A stretch of 64,000 bases of DNA from Symbiodinium natans (lineage: Eukaryota; Sar; Dinophyceae; Suessiales; Symbiodiniaceae): positions 367,001 through 431,000 of the forward strand of contig CAJNDS010002321.1 in the NCBI GenBank assembly GCA_905221605.1, written 5' to 3'. Of the stretch, positions 25,073 through 34,514 are shown in pieces. The notes beneath the pieces were generated by a model. That model had not been told where the DNA came from. It made no database searches and worked only from the letters and a program-made list of their open reading frames with translations. A program made the position numbers and the translations under genes. Every line of letters begins with the position of its first letter. Within the stretch, counting starts at the first letter, position 1.

Positions 25073-25199
25073 TTTAGGGTTTAGGGTTGAGGGTTTAGGG
25101 TTTAGGGTTTAGGGTTTGGGGTTTGGGGTTTGGGGTGTAGGAATTAGGGTTTAGGGTTTAGGGTTTAGGGTTTAGGGTTTAGGGTTTAGGGTTTAGGGT
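25073..25199 (+). repeat. Telomere-like array (TTTAGGG)n, right arm of inverted pair
   Basis: About 18 units, the longest such array in the window. The middle units have drifted to TTTGGGG. The flanking eight or so units on the right are nearly perfect, which suggests recent expansion on that side. Confidence 0.95.
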
Positions 25200-26602
25200 C
25201 CTGCCCCCTATGTGCAGCTTCCCGCAGTCCTCCAAGACGAGTGTGGCTTTAGATTTGGCAGGGCTGGAGTGTTGGGCAGCAAAGGCATCCACGCCGCCTT
25301 CGAGACCCACTGCAAAGCTGCAATAACCGAGCCTTCTCCACTGGGTTCAACTCTTTTTGGGGCTAAGCTCCCGACTAGTGGCAGCCTCGACCAAATTCGC
25401 TTGTGAGTGCAAAGCAGAGCATGGGCAGAGATTCAGAAAGTACGCAATCATCTTGCCGCCACAGGACGCCGGCGCCATGTTGGATGATGGTGCATCAAAG
25501 TCTACAGCTGCACCACTTCCTCCACGGCATGGGTGCTCATGGATTTCACTGCGAAAAGGTAACCCTAAACCCTTAAGCCGGAACCCCAAACCCTCAATCC
25601 TAAACCCCCCTGGTGCCAGGGGTCCTGGTCCACCGCGGGGCAGCGGAGGCTGTGGCGGAGTTCGAGTCATTGGTCGGATTGGAAGCGGAACCTTCATTGG
25701 GACCTCCCCGCATTGATACGGAGTTGCTGGCGGAGACCTGACACATTGGCCGATGGCTGAGATCAGAGGAAGGGCCATGAAGAAAACTACGCCTCAGATC
25801 TGCCGCAGCCGTCTCTAGTGGCCAACCGAGTGCGAGACTGGTCGCTGCTGTCAGAGAACGGTGAACCATCCTCCAAAAAACAGCGGAAAGCTACTGCTCA
25901 GATACAGGGTGCGTGGCGCGAACTTCATGTTGCAAGCGAGTACCGGAGTCGCAGGCGCCTTCACACTTGCGGAGAATGGCTGAGAAGTCGATCCCTCTAG
26001 TCCCGGTGGAGCCAGTGGAGCGTATGGTGCTGCATCCGAGGCAGACCTTCCCCAAGGAAAAGAAAGTGCCAACTTTCAGAGCTATCAAAGCTTGCTGTCA
26101 AAACGTGGCCAAGACACTTCAAGACAGGGAAGCCATGCCACACGGCAGTGATTACTGCAAAGCACACTGCATAGCCTGCTGTGCCCTACCGTGGCTGGCA
26201 CGGCACCAGGGTATTCACCTTCAATGCAGGCTTCGTGCCAAAACTGTCCGAAACAACCTGAAACTGGATATTAAAAACATATCATGGTAATCGCTGCGTC
26301 CATACCGCCAGCTGCTTCTGAGCACTTATACGACACCAAGCCAAAAATCGTGGCACCTGCAGAAGAATGCCGGCTTAGCAAGCATCACTTCGCGCAGCTT
26401 TGCCGTATCATCATACATGCGGCCAGCACTCTCTACTGCTGAAAGTCTTACTCCGCCACTGTTTCGCATTGATGCGAAAGGATGAGATAAGATGCGATCT
26501 GCAGCGATAGGATGCGTTCAAATACGATAGGATGAAATCGGATGCGATAGGATGCAAAAGGCGATGCTGTAGGGGCCTGGAGGGACCTGGTACTTTCGAG
26601 AT
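25200..26602. other. No recognisable gene; degenerate telomere-like patch
   Basis: A degenerate CCCTAAACCC patch lies at 25560-25608 and a GGATGCGATA-type simple repeat at 26470-26560. Plus-strand ORFs at 25357-25716 and 25913-26290 run through or near these and show no family motif. Confidence 0.4.
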
Positions 26603-27331
26603 TTGCGGAAACTTCAGCGATCCGCCACATTGTCACATGCCCAGCGAAACCCCTGGGCCCAGAATAACGTTGAGAAGGGATATTATGTGTTTGCTAGCTT
26701 AGAGCGCTTAGATAGGGTGATACAGGCATTCAGAGCCAGAAGAAAAATTAGCAGTGGAAGCAGAATGCGAGGAATCGCTTCACAGCGAAAATCCGTACCG
26801 GACGAAAGTGCACATCATGAAAGATGCTGTTGGCCTCTCGTTGAAATGGATGACTCTGCCACAGGCGTTCCCATGCCTGACAAGAAAAAGTATCAACTTT
26901 CGGAAGACAAAGTCAAATCGCAAAGCTGGCATCTAAATCGAGAAGTGTCAAGACCCATCCCCGAAGCCTTTGTCAACGCGACCGGGGCTGAGCGGCTTCC
27001 TTGGGAGAAGCTATGCGATCCGGTCAGGATTTTGACAGCAGCTGAAATGCTGAAAAAAGAGGGCATTGACACTCATCGACCTGGCTCTGGTCAAGCTTCG
27101 GTTTGTCGGCATGGGCACCTCGCGACGGAACCTGCCAGACCCATGCTGCACAAGAGCGCAAGAGAGGCCGCACATGCCACAAATGAGAGGGCTCTCTTGA
27201 TTAAAGCGGGCGCAAATCGACAAAGACTGCAGGCGTACAGGTCATCCCCAGTGGCCCACATTGACCGAGCGCAGCTGACAAAATCCAAAACTATGCGTCG
27301 CAGGTGGGCAACATGCTGCTTGTGGCCCTGA
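26603..27331 (+). CDS. Hypothetical ORF, 242 codons
   Basis: An uninterrupted plus-strand frame with lysine- and glutamate-rich, protein-like composition (for example KKKYQLSEDKVKSQSW and AAEMLKKEGIDTHRP) and few low-complexity stretches. No signal peptide, membrane segment or known motif. In this genome real coding sequence is normally cut into short exons, so a 729-base open frame is either a long exon, a retroposed copy or chance. The upstream boundary is set only by the ORF. Confidence 0.25.
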   Translation: MRKLQRSATLSHAQRNPWAQNNVEKGYYVFASLERLDRVIQAFRARRKISSGSRMRGIASQRKSVPDESAHHERCCWPLVEMDDSATGVPMPDKKKYQLSEDKVKSQSWHLNREVSRPIPEAFVNATGAERLPWEKLCDPVRILTAAEMLKKEGIDTHRPGSGQASVCRHGHLATEPARPMLHKSAREAAHATNERALLIKAGANRQRLQAYRSSPVAHIDRAQLTKSKTMRRRWATCCLWP

Positions 27332-28625
27332 ACGTCTTTTGTGTTTTTCCTCAACTGTTGCACAAAGCCATGCTTGTCTTACCAGTACGCGACGTTCTCC
27401 CGGATTAGGGTTCAGGAACTCGATGTTAAAGGAGCCACAAAAAATTGAAGTTCCGTTCTACGCAGGTGCGGACCAGCGAGCAGCCTGCAGATTCCCTATT
27501 ATGGCCGGAGACGCAGACGAACTATACGGAGGCTTAGTGATGCAGGAGAACTTGTCATGAGAATTCCCTATGCTGCCTGATTACAGGAAACCGGGATCCC
27601 TTGATGTCGTTTTTGCAGATTGCCATGGATGAGTTTCCAATGCTATCGAGCGGGCTGGAGTTCCAGACCTAAACATGCTTTGCACGTTCGCTGCTTGACA
27701 AAGTCTTGGGGGTCTTCCGAGGTCTTCAGGCACTCAGCCGCGAATCTTCCTCAGCTGCATGGCAACATATGTATACTTGTTTCCCCTGCGCCAGGAAGTG
27801 GTGCCAAGGCAACGAGGATGTCGGTGTGAAAGGGGAGGGGGTTCAGGGCTTAGCAACTGCAGGAAATTGAAGATGGTGCAAGAGACTGGTCACACTCATG
27901 GCCTCAGGTCGGAAGCTGCGCAGCTCCCTTACGCCATGTGCATGCCGGCAGTTGTTGCCCTTAGGGATGCTGAACAGTAGCTGAATTCACTTGACTTCTG
28001 CAAGTCTGCAACATCTGATGATATCTGAAGATGCACCTTCCTGCAGTGCCCACGAGCATAGAAATTGCATAGCCTCACCATCAGATAGCAGTCGCTGCTA
28101 ACTGTCGATTGCACCACCACGGGAGCACGCGACGAATGTCTCTGAAATGGAAAGCTGAACGCAGCGGAAGAGTTTTTGTCAAGGAGCTGCGTCTTGTACC
28201 TCAGAGCCCATGCCAGTACTGGCTTAGTCATGCACCAGTCCCATGCAAGCTGATGTTGCGGGTCATCTGGCCGCGTCGCACATGTCAAAGCCAACACACA
28301 CACACACTCACACACACACACACACAAAGAGGATTCGGGAAATTGTGCTACAAGTCATGTGGCCGCACCATGCCACGCCACACATGTCAAAACGATTGGA
28401 AAAGGCCTGGTGTTGCACTATGTGGCTTCAAGACCGCCCACACGTCAAACAGGATTCGGGTAAAACTGCAGAGGCCGGCTCACCGTGATGCTTTACACAC
28501 TACAGCAGAGTGCAAAGGAGTTGTTTGCCTTCCTGACATTGGGCATAGTGCAGGAAACAAAAGTAGACATCATTCTAGAGTAGCATGCTTTCGCCATTCG
28601 GCCATCCATTCGGCTGGTCTCTCTG
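27332..28625. other. No recognisable gene; CA microsatellite
   Basis: Short ORFs only. A (CA)n run occupies about 28294-28326. Two related segments with ACATGTCAAA and AGGATTCGGG(A/T)AAA words flank it. Confidence 0.4.
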
Positions 28626-28722
28626 CCTTAATCGGGATTACTAGGGGGGTACTATAATCCCTATGAAGGACTGTTCCTTAATCGGGATTATAATGGGGGG
28701 GGTACCATAATCCCTATTAAGG
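28626..28722. repeat. Two tandem imperfect hairpins
   Basis: Hairpin 1: CCTTAATCGGGATTA (28626-28640) against TAATCCCTATGAAGG (28655-28669). Hairpin 2: CCTTAATCGGGATTATAATG (28676-) against CCATAATCCCTATTAAGG (28705-28722). The two loops are G-runs ending in GTAC. They look like two copies of a small foldback element. Confidence 0.75.
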
Positions 28723-28832
28723 ACTGTGAGACACTGTGAGTATGGGGGGGGAACATCCCAAGGTTTCCGCTTGCATCCCAAGACGCACGCTCTGTGTGAC
28801 GCGGAGCTCCTGGGATGCCAGAGGATGCCACG

Positions 28833-28882
28833 GTTTAGGGTCTAGGTTTTAGGGTTTAGGGGTTTTAGGGTTTAGGGTTTAG
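28833..28882 (+). repeat. Interstitial telomere-like array (TTTAGGG)n
   Basis: About six units, the first ones degenerate (TTTTAGGG). It ends 22 bp before the target duplication of the TIR element at 28913. Confidence 0.85.
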
Positions 28883-28912
28883 CTAGTTAGAACTCGCATC
28901 TAAGCACCATCT

Positions 28913-29543
28913 TTGGGTTCGGCCGGTCCACACTAACAGTCACCACCAGCAGACCCACAAATAAAAGCACCCGGTAAATGCCAAAAAATTGACTGAGATT
29001 CCTGCTATTCCTGGTGCTATTCCTGGTGCTATTTCTGGTGCTATTTCTGGTGCATTTTTTTGTGCTATTCCTGGTGCTATTTCTGGTGCTATTTTTTGTG
29101 CTATTGTTTGTGCTATTTCTGGTGCTATTTTTTGTGCTATTGTTTGTGCTATTTCTGGTGCTATTTCTGGTGCTGTTGCTGGTGCTATGTGACTAACAAT
29201 CACCATCAGCAGACCCACAAAAAACAGCACCCGGTAAATGCTAAGCTGATAAAATTGACTGGGATTCCTGGTGCTATTTCTGGTGCTATTGTTTGTGCTA
29301 TTTCTGGTGCTATTTTTTGTGCTATTCCTGGCGCTATTTCTGGTGCTATTTTTTGTGCTATTGTTTGTGCTATTTCTGGTGCTATTTCTGCTGCTATGTG
29401 ACTAACAGTCACCACCAGCAGACCCACAAAAATAAGCACCCGGTAAATGCTAAAATTGACTGGGATTTCTGGTGCTATTTTTGGCCTGTGTGTTATAAGG
29501 CCACGGCGTTATTTGACTGTTAGTGTGGACCGGCCGAACCCAA
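28913..29543. mobile_element. Non-autonomous TIR transposon, 631 bp
   Basis: Perfect 29-bp terminal inverted repeats at 28913-28941 and 29515-29543 (outer bases TTGGGTTCGGCCGGTCCACA). They are flanked directly by an 8-bp target duplication CACCATCT at 28905-28912 and 29544-29551. Inside, a roughly 60-bp box (ACCAGCAGACCCACAAA to GCACCCGGTAAATG) occurs three times, near 28943, 29204 and 29414. It alternates with arrays of a 12-bp unit CTGGTGCTATTT / TTTGTGCTATTG. No transposase is encoded; the long open frames in several phases arise because 12 is a multiple of three. An 8-bp duplication is typical of hAT-type elements, but the terminal sequence is not the usual hAT start, so the superfamily is left open. 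The perfect termini and duplication suggest a fairly recent insertion. Confidence 0.9.
28999..29480. repeat. 12-bp minisatellite inside the TIR element
   Basis: Arrays at about 28999-29187 and 29266-29396, and a two-copy remnant at 29468-29480, of units CTGGTGCTATTT, CTGGTGCTATTC and TTTGTGCTATTG. The variants occur in a repeated order, so blocks of several units were duplicated together. Confidence 0.9.
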
Positions 29544-29627
29544 CACCATCTTGTTAAAAGTGGAACAACGTGGAGAACGGCCCACAAAAACAAACAAACA
29601 TCTGTGAGAATTTCGGCCACGACTCGC

Positions 29628-30290
29628 TTTCACCATGTGCGAACTTGCAGGCCGCATCCTGGCAGTCGCCGCGCACGAATGCGCGGCAAATGGCCTGAGC
29701 ACATCCCAAAAGCCAAAAGCGTGTTCTGAGAATGCTTTGAGGGAAAAAGAACCCGACGTCGCAGTCGTCAGGTATGTTGGGCTTCAGTTTGTGGAAAGGA
29801 GAAGCCATCCTGGATCATCTTATCTTGCTTCGTTCCTTGCCTGTCCTTGCTTCCTCTCGCGGCACCACAGCAAGCAAACTAGCATGAGCTATGATGGAAG
29901 CAGGGCCAAACACATTAGAAGACTGATACCTATCCATATCAAGGAGTGGAAGGGCGTAGCGTTTTATCGGTTAAGTTTCGTTCTTGCCACCAGGACACCG
30001 TCTTGGTTAAGTCCGGAGGCACGCGCAGCTCCCCTGTGGAATGCGCAAAGCGGCAAGAAGGGTCGTTGCAACAGCCTCCGCTGAGCATGTCAATCATAAA
30101 CCCCAGCCAGGCCGAAAGATGCATCTCGCATGCTTTGAGGCTCGCAAAAGTTGAGCTCGACACCCCGCGCAAACCTAGGTGCACATCAAAAAAGCACAGT
30201 GAATGGCCGAGGAATCACGGACGTGGGAGGCGTGCTGGGTGATAGTGCGGGCAGGAGGCATTCCACACAACTTGGTTTTGCTCAGCTGCG
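29628..30290 (-). CDS. CCCH zinc-finger protein, three exons
   Basis: Minus-strand exons of a CCCH-type protein, a class that usually binds RNA. The first, ending near 30260, reads QLSKTKLC (lead-in and first Cys). The second, 30080-29999, reads GGCCNDPSCRFAH, then STGELRVPPDLTKT. The third, 29694-29628, reads AICRAFVRGDC, then QDAACKFAHGE. The second and third join in phase 0 through a 304-nt GT-AG intron and give KT-AIC, the normal lead-in of a second finger with spacing C-X7-C-X4-C-X3-H. The first finger is less certain: joining at 30259 (GC donor) and CTCAG|C gives C-X4-C-X5-C-X3-H, shorter than usual, so a small exon may be missing. A likely GC donor (A|GCGAGT) ends the third exon at 29628. 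The next exon was not found; the TIR transposon starts 84 bp further on and probably sits in the following intron. Confidence 0.75.
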
Positions 30291-31537
30291 CCACCACTAA
30301 GTGGTTGAGCGGCAAGTCACCAGACTCCAGACCCGGCTTCCTGTCGGGGAAGCTAAGTTTGGGCACAAGAAACATCTGTTGAGGGATATTGCCCCCCCTT
30401 GGAGTCGGATGGTCCATATCAAAGTCGAGACACATGGTCGCAAGCAGCAAAAAGTTGCGGCGCACGGCTTAAGCCAAATCTTTCGAGTTCAGGTGACACG
30501 TCTCTTCAAGCCGTCACTGCACGTCTGACAGATGCAACTTGCCACAAGGGGTTGATACACACCGAGCGACGGGCAAGGATCCACTAGCACCAGGCCATTG
30601 AGACAGAAGGCCCTAAAACTCCAGGACTCCAGGGGCTTGAAGGTCGCTATGCGCAGCTGTCTCATGAGATAGTGTTTGTTCGATAAGCTGCTTGGCACAT
30701 GGAGCTGCTGCTGTGTGAACATTGCAGAGTTAACGGGCCGCAGATAACATGCCTGGGGGTGGGAGCCACGCTGCTTGCATGTGTCAGACTGCCTTCAGAA
30801 GATCGCCCTCGACAAAGCCTGTCAGATAACTTCTTTACACCGGCAGCTGTATCCGCTGTCTGCGCTCATCACCCTACGTTATATCCCCCTACATTATACC
30901 CTCTAAGGGATTACATTCCTGCGTGCAGACTGTCAGTCTGAGCACAGAAACCTAGCCTGGGGACGAAATAAAAGAGAGGATGGTCAAAGATCTGAGGGCG
31001 GCGGCGGGGTGAGACAAAATTTGAAGTGGTCTAGTTTTAAACAACTTACTGCCTGTGAAGTGAGGAGGAATAAAGGAGCAAATATGGGGAGGGGAAGAAC
31101 CAGAATGCGTACAGCAAATAGTGTATCTATGTGTCCATCTTGCAGACCCAGGAGAACATGTTAGGTGCAGACGGGCAGCTTGCCTCGACGTCGCAGCACT
31201 GCGCCACACATTCGGTGACGAAACGTTCGGTGATGAAGATTCGATGTCGTACATTACGTACATATACAGCATAGGTTTTCTTTTTTCAACGGTCGCCTGG
31301 TAGTGGTGCATCGCATCCACTGTCAGGCACATTCGATGATGATCATTCGGTGATGGGCTTTCGATGATGCAGCTCGAGCTATAGATTCAGCTTTTTATGC
31401 GTTTTTGTGGCAAATGTTCCCTGTCTTGTTTGAGCATGTTGAATGATAAACTGGTGATGCTCATTGTTATTGTCATCATAGTTTTCAGTCCGTCCTAAAA
31501 GGGTAAAAGCATCCTTGAAAGATTCTAGAAGCCATGA
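30291..31537. other. No gene identified
   Basis: May hold further upstream exons of the CCCH gene but none is clear. Between 31209 and 31375 the words TTCGGTGATG and TTCGATGATG recur about seven times. A TTATACCC-TCTAAGGGATTA motif at 30893-30913 recurs at 31605 and 31806. Confidence 0.35.
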
Positions 31538-31860
31538 TATATATATATATATATATATAAATATATATACATATATATATATATAGATTTATTTATTTAT
31601 TTATGTTATACCCTTTAAGGGATTATATAGATATAAATAAAAAAACATAAATACAAATATAATATGAATATAAATAGAAATATCAATATAGATATAAATA
31701 TAAGTATAGATACAAACATAAATATAAATATAAATACAAATTCAAATATAATATTAAGATTAATATTAATATATGTGTATATGTACATATATATCTATAT
31801 ATATATTATACCTTTTAAGGGATTATCTATATATATATATATACATGTAAATATTATTGC
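31538..31860. repeat. AT-rich island with (AT)n microsatellites
   Basis: Over 300 bp almost free of G and C: (AT)n runs, then ATAAATATAAATA simple sequence. It is punctuated twice by the near-palindrome TTATACC(C/T)TTTAAGGGATTA (about 31605 and 31806). The asparagine/isoleucine-rich ORF here is an artefact. Confidence 0.9.
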
Positions 31861-32203
31861 TTCGTAAGACACCTTGTGATCCGGCTTTAAGGCTTTCAAA
31901 ATCGTTAAGACGTGGTCACTCAGACGACTCTTTGGAATCTTTTGGAAGAAAGACTCACCGCTGTGCCCTTCAATTCTTGGTTGGCTTTTACAGTTCCAAA
32001 GCCGTTAGATGTAAGCCCCCAACGTATGAAGGACTGAGTGGGCAGAATACAAGGAAGCTTAGCAATGGATCCAGTTAGCTGCCTTAAACTCGGCTCGCCT
32101 GATGGCCAAGCGTATTCTTCAGGCGAGCAATTGAATGTCAACAGTACACCAGTAACAGCAGAGCAACACATGGCAGCTGCACGAGTCTAGTTCACACATG
32201 AGG

Positions 32204-32313
32204 CTTTCCGAAAATAGGGGTGCCCCTTATACCCCTTATAACTTATAACTGTATAATCCTTCTCAAAAACAGTACCCCCATTTTCGGAAACCCCCACACC
32301 ATTTTTCGGAAAG
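32204..32313. mobile_element. MITE-like inverted-repeat element, copy 2
   Basis: Outer ends CTTTCCGAAAATAGGGGT (32204-32221) and, inverted, CACCATTTTTCGGAAAG (ending 32313). A second inner copy of the right end (CCCCCATTTTCGGAAA) lies at 32275-32290. The core is rich in CCCCTTATA words. It shares its terminal sequence with the element at 19307. It abuts the last recognisable kinase exon with a gap of only 4 bases. Confidence 0.6.
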
Positions 32314-33808
32314 TCATCTGCAAGGCTGTCACGGAAGGGCGTCGAGCCGGATCGTCATGCAGTAGCGAGCTGTAGTCAACCCCCAGCGATGCGCCAGAAC
32401 CTGACATAGTGACAAGCTAGAATTCTCACCGAACGATCTCTCGTACTCTACATGTCTCAGCAGTTTTGCTGCCATGCTTCTTGTTTCCACGAAGTTGGCC
32501 ACCTTGCCGAAAGACCACACGTCTGCCTCAAAAAAAAGCTCGCTCTACGACCATTCTTGCAGGCTGTACAAGGCCTTGTAAGCGTTGAACTCCCGGCTGC
32601 CATCAATTTCTGGAGCCTGTTGGGCAAGGCGAGGGGACTGCGAAAAAACTCTGAATGATGTGGTGTTTTCCGCCGTTACGCTCCGCACCCGCGCAACTCT
32701 ACATAACTCTACAACCAGCGGAACAAGTCCGACTTGGCTTTTATGGGGGTCAATTTAGACATGTTGCTCGGTAGCCCGGTGTTCCCATAAGTCCGCGCAG
32801 GCAGCATGAGGCGCCAATTCGAGTGGCAGTTCCAAGATCGCAAAGCTTGCCACGGACCTGACCAGCGTCGAACACCGACTCAAGCAACTGCATGCGACAT
32901 CATGAGGCAATCCTTTCACTCGTTGCAACTCATCCTGACTCTTGATGGTTCCGTTTTAAATCCTCCAAACTGAGCCAAGCGGCCCCTTCCGATTTGATGA
33001 GGACGTTGTGCGGCTTAACGTCGAGATGCGCGAAGCGCTCGCCGTGCATGAAGGCCAAAGCCGACACCACGTCGCCAAGGACTCGAAGCAAGGAGTCGGT
33101 TTCGATTTGCCCTGCCTCGACGAAGTTTCGAAGTGCACCGCCATCACAATATTCTAGAAGGATATCCAACGTGTCCCGTGTTACGATGACACCCAAGAGA
33201 TTCACGATACAGGGATGACGTAGTCGCTCCAGGCACCGAACTTCGTTGACATGGGTGGGATATGGCTGCGCACTTCTCCTTCGGTGTATGCGCTTTACCA
33301 CGAGCTTGGTCCGATCTGAAACTTGCGCTGCCAAGTGGACTTCGCAGTTATCCGTCTTGGCCAGAACCCCTCCCACAACAAAGGCTGCAGGCATGCGCGC
33401 CAAGCGCCCAAGAATGTCCGCATCGAGCTCTTCCGGGCCAAAGCTGGGCCCATAGCTCAAGTCGTCAACGTCCCACGGCTCGACAGATTTTGGCATCTCC
33501 GGCTTCGTCTTTTGCAATGCCGGTCCGACCGGTCCATCCAGCCCCTTAGAATGGGCCTGAAGACTCTGAAAACCAGAAGCTTCTCGGCGGCCTGCCCTTG
33601 GAACGTGATGCGCGTCTACCGTGCTGAGTGGCGGAACTGCAAGTGCATCGCTTGCTATGTGCAGGGCCTGAGCGGAAAACTCAAAGCCTGGAGAACTCAA
33701 GCAAACATCGTGGACCTCTTCGCGCGAAGCATCCTCAAGGCAACTGCTCGTTGCATCGGCAGAATGCTGATACTGGCGGCTTCTTGGCACGGAAGCACCG
33801 CATCCCAT
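32243..33808 (-). CDS. Myristoylatable protein kinase gene
   Basis: Exon 1, 33808-32981 (276 codons): MGCGAS start, a classic N-myristoylation/palmitoylation signal, so I choose this ATG over the one 13 codons upstream. A roughly 150-residue unstructured region follows, then the kinase domain: degenerate glycine loop (VVGGVLAKTDNCEV), Lys in KLVVKRI, helix-C Glu in NEVRCLERLRHP, hinge LLEYCDGGAL, catalytic loop HLDVKPHN. Exon 2, 32857-32768: KLCDLGTATRI, with DLG in place of DFG, and GTPGYR. Exon 3, 32544-32503: SELFFEADVWSFGK. All three join in phase 0 through introns of 123 nt (GC-AG) and 223 nt (GC-AG). A last piece from 32400 reads SLGVDYSSLLHDDPARRPSV, with the conserved C-lobe Arg. It is not in phase with exon 3, so a small exon between them is missing, and the region between αF and αI is short. 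Reading on, the frame enters the adjacent MITE and stops there at 32243. Closest in type to plant/protist TKL-like kinases. Confidence 0.8.
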
Positions 33809-34514
33809 TCTGTGCCGTCTGCATTTCCCAACGTTCCTACTTGACACATGGGCATTGCGTGGGCATGCTTACTATGAGAGTACCCGAGCCTTTCAGGGCA
33901 TGCAACCTTCGGCTGATTATCGGGTGAACATGGGGTTGTCTACAGTGATGACACTGCTGCATGAATCAATCAAGGCTTAGGCAAGGAGCTCGCAAGCCTG
34001 AGAGAAAAAGGCAACGGGCACATGTCAACTTCATTGCGTTAAGCTCAGATCGCTGCTGACTAGTTTGCCTCAGGTGCTGCACCAGTCCGACCAATATAGC
34101 GATGTTGTTTGAGCATTCTTCGCATGGTCATGAGCACTTCCGGGTCGCTGTACAATGGTAACGAACGGTGCCGGGTGAAATCTTCTTACGAACTATCTGG
34201 AATGGCAGGGCATATGCCTTGTGACAGTACAAATACAGTAAGATGCACGTTAAGCACCCGTCAGGCACATTACCAGGTTACCAGGCAGTGAAGCTCAATT
34301 CTTCCAGCTCTTCTTGTGCACCAGGATGGGAACCCTGACAAGCCTTGAGAGCAAATGCAGGAATGTCGAATGATGTCGAATGTGACGTGCAAGGCCTGCT
34401 GCGAAATGCAAGGATTGAGCTGAGGCCCCTGCACCCATCTCGCACTTCTCCGCATCCTCCTCCTGTGAATTTTGGCCTTTGATCCGGATCTCATGTGTGC
34501 TGGAAACTCTAATA
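33809..34514. promoter_or_regulatory. Upstream region of the kinase gene, nothing specific seen
   Basis: Lies directly 5' of the kinase start codon on the minus strand. I see no TATA box, spliced-leader relic or repeated motif; dinoflagellate promoters are poorly defined. No gene of its own is recognised. Confidence 0.2.

Noticed and set aside
28940-29439. IAPEIAQTIAQK-type proteins on the minus strand
   Set aside because: They are translations of the 12-bp minisatellite in the transposon and are open in several frames for that reason only.
33809-33847. Upstream ATG 13 codons before MGCGAS in the kinase gene
   Set aside because: The internal ATG gives a canonical myristoylation signal. The upstream residues are basic, without a motif, and would block it.
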